From the NCBI GenBank assembly GCA_004794655.1, contig SMMW01000504.1, positions 671,001-735,000 of the forward strand: 64,000 nucleotides of DNA. Direction: 5' to 3'. A program made the translations under genes and the position numbers. This DNA is from Marisa cornuarietis. Taxonomy: Eukaryota > Mollusca > Gastropoda > Architaenioglossa > Ampullariidae. This document shows, piece by piece, positions 9,640-20,672 of this stretch (position 1 is the first letter of the stretch; each line of letters begins with the position of its first letter). The notes beneath the pieces were generated by a model, which made no database searches, was not told the DNA's origin, and saw only the letters and a list, made by a program, of their open reading frames with translations.

Positions 9640-12193
9640 CGCTGGTACATGAAAACTTACTGAAAGTCAGGCCCCACTTCGTCAGCAATGACATACAGCG
9701 GTCCACGTCGCGCCACCCGTGCGAGGTCATTTAAAACTGCCTCCACGTCCTCCTTCTGTCTAAAGTTCTTATTGACGAATATAACACGTCCTGCCGTCTC
9801 TTCATCTAATTGTTGCGTCTTAAGAAGATGGCAAAGCCTGAAAGTTGCAGCGAGACTACGGTCCCACGTACTCAAGACGTAGACGTAGCTGCCGTCTCGT
9901 ATCCATTTCAAGGCCATCAGGATCAGCACAGCTGTTTTTCCTGAACCAGGAGGACCAGCGATAAAAACCCTATAGGGAGCTCTGGTCAGCAGCTCAATTT
10001 GTTCGTGGAAAAGTGTCATGTAAGCAGTATAGCAATGTCCCACGTGAGCAACTGCCTGGTCAATTGTTTTTATACAGACTCGAGGTTCACTTGTGCACGG
10101 TACTGTCACTGTAGAGGCTGGGCCACAGAACCTGGAATTTAAAAGTTTTATAGCATTTTCTAACCAAAATTACTGCAAAAAACTGGCAAAATGAAAACTA
10201 TTTAAAACAGTTCCAGAGATACCTAAAAACATTGTGTAGGCGATGAATAAAGATACTAGGTTTGAGTGTTCAAACGCGTCTGACAGATGTAGCGTTGACA
10301 GTAAGGACATGTGATCGATGTCGGAAGCAGAGAGTCATTTACCACTTGCAGCAAAGTAGTCAAATGATGCTTGCGAAATTCTCACTTAAACGATTCAAGT
10401 ATATTGGCTGGAGAAGTGGTTATGAAGATAAACCAGTAAAACTGCTTTAGAAATGTTGGACAAAATAGTCGATTGGAAGCAACTTGAAAGTGTTGAGGCT
10501 TTTAGTTTAGAAGCTAGGTTTCTTTAGAAGTGGCTTGACGAAAGCATGATTAATTAGTGAATGATGCCATGTGATACATTCCACGAGCCGATTGGTGTTT
10601 CTTCTATCAGCTTGATTTCTGCTTTGGTTCCAGAAGCACACATTTCGCTGTCCCCAAGCTGGAGCCTACCTGCAGGGAGCGCGGTCGTTGTTGATCGGGG
10701 TGTATAACCATGGTTCTGACATTGAGCATTATACACTTGGAAGTGCCCATCTCCTCTCCGATTGAACCAAATCGGCCTGACCACAAACATGTAGGCGGTG
10801 GGCCCTGTCCGCTACTTTCTTCGTTGAAAGTTTTCGACCGCTCATGAGGTTTAGCATCACGATTTTCTGTAGAGGTTTACTCTCTAAGCCTTTATCTTTC
10901 CCCAAATCTTCCCTAAAACAGTTAGGCCATTTTATTGGAGAAGACTGTAGTTAAATGTAAAAATGCAACAACTCACTCAAGAGCTCAAACGGCACTGGCG
11001 GAGGTCAGATGGACAGGACTAGGGGAAGACAGCCACAAACTGCGGTACCGCCCGGAGAACGCCAGACATTAGTACGCCGAAGCCTTACTGGTGCACAGCA
11101 AGATGGTCGGAGCCGTCATCAGCTGTACACCTGTATACAGCAGGCTGATCTCCATAAGTGCTTCAGCTAAGCCCCACAGTGTCACCGTTTTACAAGCAGG
11201 GAGACAACGAAGTGAAGGAGTTTTACCAACAACTAGATAAAGTAGTGAAGGCAGTTCCACATAAAAATCATCCTCGTTGTACTCGGTGGCTGAAACGCTT
11301 AGGTCGCACCAGACGCCTACTGTAGAAAACGCATTTTCTACCATGAACTAACTGAGTAAGTTGCGTGTGAACCACCAACGGTCCACTGGTCAGGTTACCA
11401 TCGCTACCGCCTGAAGGGATTGTCAAGGCGGGTGGCCATAGAGCCTGACCAGTGATGAGCGGCCAGCCGACTTGAAGCGGCCGTGGAAAAAGTCTAGTGT
11501 CGGCCAGTTTCCCTGAATCGGTCAACTTAAACAAAGGGGGGGGGGGACTGGAGAGTATTGTATTGTATTATAGAAAATAAACATAATTTCTCAATATACA
11601 CTCAGTTAAAATAATTGTTAGACAATACTTATTGCACTGTGAAATGATATATAAATAAATATTACGTTGTTTGTATACTTCTAATTAAAGTCAATGCATT
11701 CCAACGAATATTACTGGTCCTTTTATTCTCACCTTGCTGTTATGCTCCTATACAAGTCCAAGCTAAACTGCGAGTCTGCCCCTGGCCCACACACCCGCTC
11801 TTGCCACCACTGGCTCAATGCCTGTATCTTTATATCTCTGTCGGATGGTGGTGTGTCAGGAGAACACAGGTGATGAGAACAGAGGATCAAGCGGACTACA
11901 TCTGTGGAATCTTTTACTTTAAAACACTCGCAAAGATTCTTAGAGAAAAATAATGATTTACAGTAATTAATTCTTAAAGGACAAGTACGGCACTGTTTCT
12001 TCTGTGGAATATATTTTATCAGAAAACTGTATCTTTAACAGAATTTCTAAAAAGATAATGAGCCCCTCTAGTCCTGCAGCAGTAAATTCACTATTCACTA
12101 CTGCTTGATAAATTTTCTAAAAATGTAACTGTGATAGCCGTCATTTTCTATACGGACATGCAGTCAGATTGGTAAATCGTTATCAGTCATTTG

Positions 12194-12227
<34 letters not shown>

Positions 12228-13999
12228 CAAACATCATTCAAGTTCTGAGAATTTATTAACAAAATAATTAGCTACACAGAAAACTGACAAAACTATGTTT
12301 TAAGAACCACTTAAAAAGACTTTTACTTACCTTTACCAGTTGCTCATTGTTAGAAATGAATTCTTTTAAGTCCTGTAACGAGAGGTTAGGACAAGCGATT
12401 GTCTTGGTGATGCGTACATTGTGCGCGATGTCTGAAGTCAGGTGTGACAACATGGCTTCCGCCTTGTTGAGCTGCTCCATCGCTTCCCTCAGTTTTTTTG
12501 TCACCTGCTCATTTTCCTTTTCTGATGATGTTTCTCTGTGTCTTGTAAGAGCTTTTACTTCAACTATAACAAAGCCGTACTGTCTGTGAATGAGCAGCAC
12601 ATCAAAGACACCTTGCCGCCATTTCCAGGGCAGGTCTGATGACAGGTTGCTCGGCGACGGAAGATGGGCAACTGCCGGAGCGTAACATGGTTCGCCCAGA
12701 TACGAACCGAACGGAAACTGACTCAGACACATAAATACTTCTTTATGTTTCTTCGAGAATTTCTTGAGACTAAACATCACACGTTGAAAGGCTTCATCAT
12801 CAGCCACGTCGCTCTTCTGTACAGAGAGAGTGCTAGAAGATTGAGACACTGTGGCTGACGAAGTCTTTAACAGCTTCTTATTATCACTGGTCTGTTCACT
12901 GCTTTCTGCGAGCATGAAAACAATCTGACCTGCAATAACTTTTTTAGTGATCGGCACTCGCCTTATAAAAACAGGGGGCAGGAAATAGGTACGGTATTCA
13001 AGTCCAGGGAATGCCTCTTTAACCCAGTCAAGCCAACGCTCCTGTGCTTCGTCCAGAAGATTTTTCTGAAAAAAAGATACTAATTTTCAAAAAATCAAAA
13101 TTCCAATGTATAAAAAACAACATCTTGTATTTATGACCTAACTAGGCAAAACAGACTTTGTTCCTTTGCAGCTACTATTGTTTCTCTTGCTCTAAACTTT
13201 TTAGTCATCGCCTTTATCTTGTCAAAGATACTTTGCTATCATTACCATTTTAAACCTTTACGTGACTTACTATTTAAAAAAACGTTTACCTCTTAATTCG
13301 AGGGATATGTAACTGTTATACATTTTTACAGTTGTTTATCGGTAATATTTACATTCATCATGACTCATTATTTGTCTCTGTATCATAATATGTACTATTT
13401 GGTTTTTTTAGGTTTTTTTGTCTTATCAGTGTATCTTTTTAAATCTTCATAATATTTTTATGTGGAATATTTGGATCGATCGATAAAGCGATAAAAATAA
13501 GTGTGCAATGAACCTTTTCTCCCGTCGCAGTGGTTATAATATGAAGGGCTTTTTTAATTTGCCCTTGCGTTCCTTTGATTACGAGCGCTGCTCCTCCTGT
13601 TTCAGATGACTTCGTGCGCAGTTTGGCTCCTGATGATTTTTTGACTTCTGAATATAGAAAATCAATGTAGCTCAAGACATCTCGTTACTAATAGTAAATT
13701 TAGAGTCACTTAAAATGGCCTTTCACAAAAAATAAGAAATAATTTAAGCTGGTTATTATATTCAAATAACAGTGCTTTTCATGTTTAAGTATAGAATAAA
13801 ATAGAGTTCTTTTTACTGTTATCTTAAAATATTAGCAGAATAAACAGGAAATCAACTCATTTGCAGTAATCTTACCTTTCAAAAAAGAGCAATTACACAA
13901 ATCGTCCGGTACATCACAGACATGTTCTGTAATGGAATCTGACTTTCGTCTTTGTCTCTTTTTAGCTGGATTAGGAATTTTTTTCGGAAAAGCTGCCAT
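8042..13999 (-). CDS. Nuclear PD-(D/E)xK nuclease + P-loop helicase-like ATPase (7 exons, 832 aa)
   Basis: Exons (minus strand): 13999-13876, 13680-13514, 13065-12331, 11938-11733, 10131-9661, 9016-8586, 8406-8042. All phases join, giving 833 codons including stop. Residues 4-19 are a basic nuclear-localisation-type stretch (PKKIPNPAKKRQRRK). Residues 245-270 hold a nuclease-related (NERD-like) core: D252 in GVFDVLLIH and E266/K268 in FVIVEVKA. Walker A is GPPGSGKT (470-477) and Walker B is LYVIADE (D561, E562). Later motifs resemble superfamily-1 helicases: IYFTRSLRSPP, KYKDVIILSW, and YVFTRLRAMSRCSSQLVVA, like the VALTRARxxLVV box. It probably acts on nucleic acid in the nucleus. Substrate, polarity and role cannot be read. 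The exon 2 donor (AAG|GTTCAT) is weak; the other borders are good. A decayed copy (4113-4324) and a second first exon (19069) show a local family. Confidence 0.82.
8586..9016 (-). CDS. Nuclease/ATPase gene, exon 6
   Basis: Residues 569-711, from acceptor TTGATACAG to donor G|GTAGGT. It contains IYFTRSLRSPPSVTREV, which resembles helicase motif IV, and a CVVCGENMATFLC cysteine cluster of unknown role (CxxC followed by a third Cys). The reading frame is uninterrupted. Confidence 0.85.
9590..9642. repeat. (GT)n(GC)n microsatellite in intron 5
   Basis: About 20 GT units followed by 6 GC units. The alternating purine-pyrimidine tract lies 19 bp from the exon 5 donor and could adopt Z-DNA. Confidence 0.95.
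9661..10131 (-). CDS. Nuclease/ATPase gene, exon 5 (Walker A and B)
   Basis: The acceptor AAATTCCAG and donor CA|GTAAGT bound 471 bases encoding residues 412-567. The P-loop GPPGSGKT (470-477) is followed by YVYVLSTWDRSLAATF and the Walker B box PLYVIADEVG. Both ATPase motifs therefore sit in one exon. The spacing of about 85 residues between them fits superfamily-1 ATPases. Confidence 0.9.
10976..11310 (+). mobile_element. Decayed LINE endonuclease fragment in intron 4 (opposite strand)
   Basis: Plus-strand frames show ALAEVRWTGLGEDSHK, then MVGAVISCTPVYSRLISI with SAKPHSVTVLQ, then EVKEFYQQLDKVVKAVP. This is the order of an EEP endonuclease of an RTE-type LINE. Frames shift between the pieces and stops are present. 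It explains the antisense open frames here. The rest of intron 4 (10132-10975 and 11311-11732) shows a minus-strand open stretch at 10554-10790 of unknown origin and a G-run at 11537. Confidence 0.68.
11733..11938 (-). CDS. Nuclease/ATPase gene, exon 4
   Basis: 206 bases from acceptor TTTCTCTAAG to donor AG|GTGAGA, residues 343-410 plus a split codon. It encodes the linker between the nuclease domain and the ATPase, with SQWWQERVCGPGADSQFSL. Frame and both flanking phases agree with exons 3 and 5. Confidence 0.78.
12331..13065 (-). CDS. Nuclease/ATPase gene, exon 3 (PD-(D/E)xK domain)
   Basis: A 735-base exon, phase 0 at both ends, from acceptor CTTTTTTTCAG to donor AAG|GTAAGT, residues 98-342. 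It holds the probable catalytic core, D252 then E266-V-K268 in VIVEVKA, preceded by WKWRQGVFDVLL. A charged helical stretch follows (KENEQVTKKLREAMEQLNKA), suggesting a coiled coil. The upstream segment (SSATVSQSSSTLS) is a serine-rich linker. Confidence 0.86.
13514..13680 (-). CDS. Nuclease/ATPase gene, exon 2
   Basis: 167 bases, residues 43-97 plus a split codon. SYIDFLYSEVKKSS is followed by AALVIKGTQGQIKKALHII, which resembles the last strand and helix of a KH-type nucleic-acid-binding fold; this is a weak resemblance. The acceptor (AACGAG|AT) and donor (AAG|GTTCAT) are not strong, but they are the only borders that keep the phase. Confidence 0.65.
13876..13999 (-). CDS. Nuclease/ATPase gene, exon 1 (start, nuclear signal)
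   Basis: The start codon is ATG 13999-13997; an in-frame upstream ATG at 14020 is possible. The basic run PAKKRQRRKSDS fits a nuclear localisation signal. The donor is AAAG|GTAAGA in phase 1. A diverged copy lies at 19069-19249. Confidence 0.72.
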
Positions 14000-14093
14000 T
14001 CTAAATACAATAAAGGACAAAAAGATAACTTACTATTTAGTACTCCATTACTCCTTAAATGCTATTTCATCCAGAAATCTTACTTTTAACATT

Positions 14094-14317
14094 TGGTAGA
14101 CCGCCTGCACATGTCTTAGACTAACTGACTTATTCTGCTTTCGCTTATTTTCTTCAAGTCAAGGATGTAGCCTCTGGCTCTTGGTGAAACAATACTACTG
14201 AGACGAAATTGCGACATACGCATAGGACATAGGACATTTATGAATAATATAAAGGTGAGAAAGAGAGGAAAGAGGGTACTACAAGGTGAGTAAAAGAGTG
14301 AGATTAGCAGAAATCAA
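14094..14317. repeat. Direct repeat R1, copy 1
   Basis: Starts TGGTAGACCGCCTGCACATG and matches 18764-18992 at more than 90% by eye. It lies directly upstream of the first exon of the nuclease/ATPase gene. Confidence 0.88.
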
Positions 14318-17300
14318 ACATTTGGTTTATTTTCTGATTTTCATGTAATTCATAAGTATGCTACAAATGATATATCCTAGACACATCACACAAACAGAAA
14401 GAGACAGTAGGAGAACAAGAGGGAAAGACACTTTTAAATTACAAACGAGGAAACCGTTGGAACAAAAAATATTAAGATTAAACTCGCAGAATTATAAAGC
14501 AAACAAAAAAAGCTCTGGACAAAAAATATGGTGCAAAGAAGTTTACGAAAAGAGTGTTTCAAGCCAAGCAAACAGCGATGGTAAGATTAGATGCCATATG
14601 CAGAAAAGAAACAGCGCGCAAAAAAATCGGAACCTTAGACAGAAAGAGTATAGAAGAACATAGAAAAAGATAAGAAACGAGAGGACTGACTCAAAGCGTA
14701 ACAGATAAACAGAGATGCAGAATTATAGTTTCGTCTAAAGACTTGTGATCCATTAGTTTGTAGCAGAAAGAGGTGGATAAATCCCTGCTCAACAGAATAT
14801 TCCCGTGGAGATGGCTAAAACATATACAATTGAGAATGGAAGACTACAGTGTTGATTTTAAAACATGTCAACCCAATTCTTTACCCTATTGCACGAATTG
14901 CCGGGAAAGTGGGGTTTTGTGGCGCTTGATTTTTGTCTGCTGTTGTCCGTTCTGAGGTAAATCATCTTTGGACGCATCGGTCCTTCTGAAGACAAGGTTC
15001 AAAGAAACAAAATCTCAATATTTGTGAGTATTTTTTTTACTGCTAGAAGAATTCATCCGTCCGTCCGTCCGTCCGTCCGTTCATTTAATTACCCACAACC
15101 CATATGAATAACCCATACACATACATACCATTTTAATACCGTACTAACAAGCTTTAATACACACTTACAGAGATAGAGAGAGAAAAAAGAGAACACGGGT
15201 TAGAAGGTAAAAGCTGGCTTAAAAATTACAGAGAAAGGTAAAGACAGAGAAAAATAATTTTTGTTCCGACACTTAAAAAATCCATTTCTGTTCAATACAG
15301 ACGAATAAGAATCACACAGCTCAAAGCAGCAATCCAGTAGAGACGGCGAATTGTCGCTAAGACAATAAAATTATATATATGTATATGAATAATGATTTGC
15401 ATAGCAACACAGGTAGAAAATTCGCATTATCCTATGGCAGACCGCTTTTAAAGAGACTGCCAAGCAGTAATGCCTTACGCAGGCAGTCAATCTATTTGTA
15501 CTTTACTGACCTCATTGGTGACCTCCAATGTCGACTGTAGTGTTTGCAATGTTACGGATCACCAAGAATCAAACTTCTGTATTTGTACAAAAGTGAAACA
15601 AAGTTGCCTGTCTTCTTCGTTTCAGCGAGTAATCTTCAAAACTCAAGTTGATCGTTTCAAGGGCGTTGCTAACGGCAACCTTATACTAACAATAATGCTC
15701 AACGGGTATTCCCGAAGACGCAAACTTTGTGGTGTAACATGAAGCAGTTGTGAACGCTGCCTGTGTGGCGGGAGGGGGGGGAGACAGGAATAGAAATATT
15801 ATTAGGTCATACAGCACTTATAAAATATATCAACTTCTTGTTCACCAAAAGTTTAGCAAATTAATAAGAAAAAGAACATTTATTTTTGACATAGATGAGA
15901 AAAGATAATAAAATATAGATAAGGAAATAAGAAATGATTTTGCGCTCAGAAGGGCTTAGTTTTTATCTTTAATTTCAAAATACATACGAAAATAACTGTT
16001 GATACGCACGAAGAGGTGTTTTTGCGTCTGAGAAATATTTCATAATACACGGCGAAACAAGGAAGACATTTTTTAGAGAGTGGCGTATTCAGCTGAAGGT
16101 GCTTGACAAGTATACTCTTTGTAATATACTTTTTGCATAAGTATATTACCAGCTTATGGCATAAGTCATGTAAATGTTACTTTTGACTGACAAATTTGTC
16201 AAACTAGGATGCGATTGTGAAAGTGCTTACGTGAGGGACCAAGAAGGGGAGAGGATTATATTTGCTTCTTCTTGGTAAATGTCTGTATCAATGGGAGCGT
16301 GTGTACGGAAAGTTAGATCTTTTTAATAAAATCGTTTTGGTATGTGTATGTACATTTTGTGTTATTTAGCTATGTATACTATGTTTTGTATAGATGAGGA
16401 ATATATACATTTTAACGAAATTTGAGGGCGCAAGAATAAAATATCTTGTCTCTTAATCACAAGCTCGAGCGCAAGGGCCTGCACACACACACACAGTCAA
16501 GCCGACTGCCAACTCACGCACGCACCAAGTTGTTTAACGTCCAGACAAATGTGACTATTAACAGTAACGGCTTATCTAGCAGACGAGTTTAAAATCAGGT
16601 GGTGAGTCACCTTCCTTGTATCAAGGAGTAAGAGTTTGTAAGGTTAATGTTGTATTAGAGAGAAAAGACTGGCGTTATCAACAACTCCCGCGCATGGCAT
16701 AGTGCAAGTCAGGACAGTACAAACAAATCTATATCAACGGATTAGCTATACCTTAGCTGAAATGTATTTGAATTCGATCGTCGTTTATGAAGGGCTTTAG
16801 CATGGGTTTTGTTTCCGACAACTGAGCTTACGCTAAACATTAACCTTTTGCTTGACATTAAAGTTTGCATGTTATAAAGTTAAGTTATAAAGAATAGCAT
16901 GATCCGGGTTTCCAAAAGCTTCATATTTTGTTTAAAAGAAGCTGCCAAATGTTATTAAAATAAAAGCTTTTTTTACTGACTATCCAAAAACGAAAGGCAC
17001 TTATATACTTTAGTTGAATCCATGTTGAAGTACAGGAAAAGGGTCTCTATTTTCATCTGAAGGAAAAAGGCTCAGTTCTGTGTTCAGTAGATTGAAAAAC
17101 ATTATCGTAAAGTAGCAGACTTTTCTTTTGTGTTCTTTTAAAACAACCTTGACTGGAAGGTGCTGTCAGTTACAAATGAAAAATTGGTTTACGACTTAAG
17201 GTTCGCTATTTACAGAATAAAAATGAAAAATTTAGTACACATAGGTGCATAGTTATTGTTTCATTATTTTGCAAGCATGTACATTCCTAAGTGTGGGAGG

Positions 17301-18763
17301 AGGGAAATAGAGTAGTAAAGAGAAAGAAAGAAAGAGCAAGAGAAAACCAGTGGCTGCTTGACTAAAAGTTCAAAGAGAGAATAGTAGCATGTCTCTGTCA
17401 AAAATAATGTTCTAAAATTAGCATGCGATGTGAGAAATCTGATTATTTTCTAGTATCTTGCTCTTCTTTGTTTGTCTGTTAAACTCTTCTTTCTTTCTAT
17501 TTCTTTCTGTTCTGTTTCATTTTATTCTTGCTTTATTTATTTACTTTAAAATGTTATACGCAAAGAAAGTATAGGGTTTTACTTACCAAGTACCCGAAAT
17601 TTGGCTCACGCCGAAATTTGTGTACCCGGTAGAGGCTTAAGCCAATTGTTGTAGAACTAAGATAACGAATGAGGTCAATTAAGATTGCTTTTTGAGAAAC
17701 ATATTTGACGGCCTCATGAAACATAAAAGGCTATACCGATACTTAGTCGTCTATAAACGGCGAAGGACCGCAACGTGTAACATACGATAGGGAGTATGCG
17801 TTTTCATACAAGCTTGAATACACTTGAACCTGTTCGTAACCAACAATCACGTATAAAAATTGTAGGTTAACAAACGTGATAACAAGTAGACAAGAGGAAA
17901 TTATTTTCTTAGATAAAATTGTTACTAAGAAATTAAGGATTAATAGCTATGACATGCTTTTTTTCTACATAAGTTAGATAATAGCTTTACACATTTAGTA
18001 TTTTACAAAATAATTTTTTTAATTTGAATTTTTTTAATTTAACCTTGATTTGCAGTCACTATCTGGGGACGCTGTCGAATCACAATTCAGTTTCACATAT
18101 GTCATACTTTTAATAGCAATGTTATAAAAGATAAAACGCAGCTTGTTCTTTCATTTTAGAGGTCAGATGTAAAAATCTAAAAATCCATTACTGCATAATA
18201 CCAAAGGTTTTTCTTTTCATATCACAGCTTGGCGGAGAAAGAATTTCCACACATACTGATAAGTAAGTCAGCATCCCATACATCAGTATTTTATAATCAG
18301 GTATGCCTAAGTTTTTTCATAACCCACTTAGTTTCCAACTACATTCTGACTAAAAAAAATGATATAGTCAGCCAAGCTCATAATTAGTTCTTGCGATTTC
18401 ATGTTAATAAGTGCATTAAATTCCTCAATCTTGTAGCTTCTGTTTAGTTGTAAAATTAAAAACTCCTAAGTCTGGCTGTTTCTTCTCTAATTTACATTTA
18501 TAAATGGAAAGTTGTGCTTCTAATAGTATAGTTTATAGCGTATTATGTATTTGACAATTTGCTTCATATCCAAACAGTTAATAGTATTAAATTATTATAT
18601 TTAGTGCATCTTTTATTTATTGCCTTTACCAGGGTTATCCAAAATAGTTTTATTACCTTACAGTACCAGAATAGGTGTTCAACTGTCTCCCTTACTTAAT
18701 TATAATAAACTTCTCCTAAGGGTGTTGAGATATCCATTTGTGTTGTCTCGCCGATGTAAAAGC
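14318..18763. other. Intergenic, no gene recognised
   Basis: AT-rich sequence with only short chance ORFs. It contains a (CCGT)n run at 15057-15080, a G-run at 15771-15781 and a purine-rich stretch near 17315-17345. No exon with matching splice phase to either neighbour was found. Confidence 0.5.
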
Positions 18764-18992
18764 TGGTAGACCGCCTGCACATGGCTTAAGACTAGCTGAC
18801 TTATACTGCTTTCGCTTATTTTCTTCAAGTCAAGGATGTAGCCTCTGGCTCTTGGTGAAACAATACTACTCAGACGAAATTACGACATACGCATAAGACG
18901 AATAAAGGACATTTATGAATAATATAAAGGTGAGAAAGAGAGGAAGGAGGGTACTACCAGGTGAGTGAAAGCGTAAGATTCGCAGAAATCAA
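18764..18992. repeat. Direct repeat R1, copy 2
   Basis: Second copy of the repeat at 14094-14317, same orientation, about 4.67 kb away. It lies downstream of the extra first exon on the minus strand, so the order of repeat and exon differs between the two copies. Confidence 0.88.
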
Positions 18993-19068
18993 CCGGGCAA
19001 ACTTGGTACCCCACCTCGTTTAGTCAATTAAAGGAAACGAGTCAATTTTACTGTTACTATTTTCTTAC

Positions 19069-19249
19069 CTTTAATGTGTACTGAATCACACAGAGTGTCT
19101 GGTTCCTCATATAAATGCTCTTTCGTGGATTTTGAATTTCGCCTCTTTTTCCCATTAGGGCATTCCTGGTCATCTTGAACACATTTTACAGCAAAACGCA
19201 ATACTCGATAATTCTTGATGTAACAATGACTTGCTCGATAGATGGACAC
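19069..19249 (-). CDS. Paralogous or alternative first exon of the nuclease/ATPase gene
   Basis: The open frame from ATG 19249 ends at donor AAAG|GTAAGA, the same sequence and phase as exon 1 at 13876. The matching part is GKKRRNSKSTKEHLYEEPD with TLCDSVHIKG, against AKKRQRRKSDSITEHVCDVPD with DLCNCSFLKG. It again encodes a basic nuclear-localisation-type run. No downstream exons of a second gene lie between here and 14000. It is therefore either an orphan from a duplication or an alternative first exon spliced to exon 2 at 13680. Its N-terminal extension (MSIYRASHCYIKN) differs from that of exon 1. Confidence 0.6.
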
Positions 19250-19540
19250 ATGAGTCGATGAATCAAGAAATGAATACGATAATCAGACCAATACATTTCA
19301 ACATAATTGTTTTGTTTGCAATGTAACATGCGTACATTAGACGTTGAAAAAGATACACAAAGGAAGCAAATTAGTAAAAAAGATAAAACCATACCATGTG
19401 TAGTTTTGACAGTTATACTGGCTAAAGACTTTGTTAATAAGACTTTCATAACACCATCCCTTTCACTAGTGGTAGAAGTCACAAAGAACCAATAATCTGT
19501 TTAAAAAGAATGCGGTGCTGCTTTGAGTTACTACAACACA

Positions 19541-19575
19541 CCCACACACACACACACACACACGTACGTACGTAC
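19541..19575. repeat. (CA)n(CGTA)n simple repeat
   Basis: A short CA run leads into four ACGT/CGTA units. This and the following CA-rich sequence explain the open frames at 19523-19829, which I do not regard as genes. Confidence 0.85.
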
Positions 19576-20402
19576 GTGTACTATGCAAGCATACGCATAT
19601 ATACCCACTTTCTCGTCATCTGTTACTCACACATACACAAATGCATACGCACTTGTCACAAACAAACGCATACGCACACTCACGCATAATCCTGCACCCA
19701 GAAACAGTCACACACTCAAACACAGGGGCATCCACAAATACGAAGAAATGCTATGTGAGGATTACAATAGATGGAAACAGACAAAATGTTTATTTATTTA
19801 GACAACACTTACCTTTTAACGATAGCTAACATTATGTGACATGATAATTTATTCGACCTTGATACACATGACTCATAAGTATGCATATTTCAGAAACGAT
19901 TTAGCAGTCACAGATCACGCACTCTTGACTGCAATGTTCATAAATAATTCCTTGACAAATGCCTTTCTCATAAATTTTAACCCTGCGATTTTTATCTCCT
20001 CTGTGAAGGTTTCGTTAATGCTGTCTCTAGGGGTAACCACTCTACAGCTACAGGAATTCCCGAACGTGTAGGTCAGTTTGTAGCGTTACAGCTCCAGGAG
20101 ACTTACACTCGTGTTATCGACAGTGTAACTGCACCAGTTTGGGAGCAAGCCAAGTTTACAATGCATTCGTCCTTTATTAAGGACATGTACTCGCTGATAA
20201 GGTTTTAACAGTTTCTCAAAAACATGGCTGCGATAAACCCTTTTTCAAAAGTGAAACATGTAAGGCCTTGGAGCGGCTGCACATAAATAGCTACCGGTCT
20301 GATTCAAGTCTAGTTGCACTAGATAGCTCATGAAGTGAAAACGTGTTAAAACATATCAGGTTATCACATGAAGTGGCAAGATTTGTGAAGGACCCTACAA
20401 AA

Positions 20403-20607
20403 TTTTTGTTTTTCTTTCTTTCTTTTTGTTTCTTTCTTTTTGTTTCTTTCTTTTTGTTTGTTTGTTTCTTTCTTTCTTTTATACTTTCTTTCTTTTCTTT
20501 CTCTTTCTTTCTCTTTCTTTCTCTTTCTTATTCTTTTTTTCTCTTTTTTTGTTTCTTTTCTTTGTTTGTTTGTTTCTTTCTTTCTTTTCTTTGTTTGTTT
20601 GTTTGTT

Positions 20608-20671
<64 letters not shown>

Positions 20672-20672
20672 T
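20403..20672. repeat. 270 bp polypyrimidine (TTTC)n tract
   Basis: Almost pure C/T on the plus strand: imperfect TTTC/TTTG units, then about 16 perfect TTTC units at the right end. It lies about 690 bp upstream of the first exon of gene A. Long purine/pyrimidine mirror repeats can form triplex DNA. Confidence 0.93.

Noticed and set aside
10554..10790. Minus-strand open frame in intron 4 of the nuclease/ATPase gene as an extra exon
   Set aside because: Exons 4 and 5 already join in phase, and this piece lacks convincing borders. It may belong to a transposon remnant.
14358..14663. 101-codon Lys/Arg/Gln-rich plus-strand frame
   Set aside because: Low complexity, no homology to neighbours and no splice signals; consistent with A-rich DNA.
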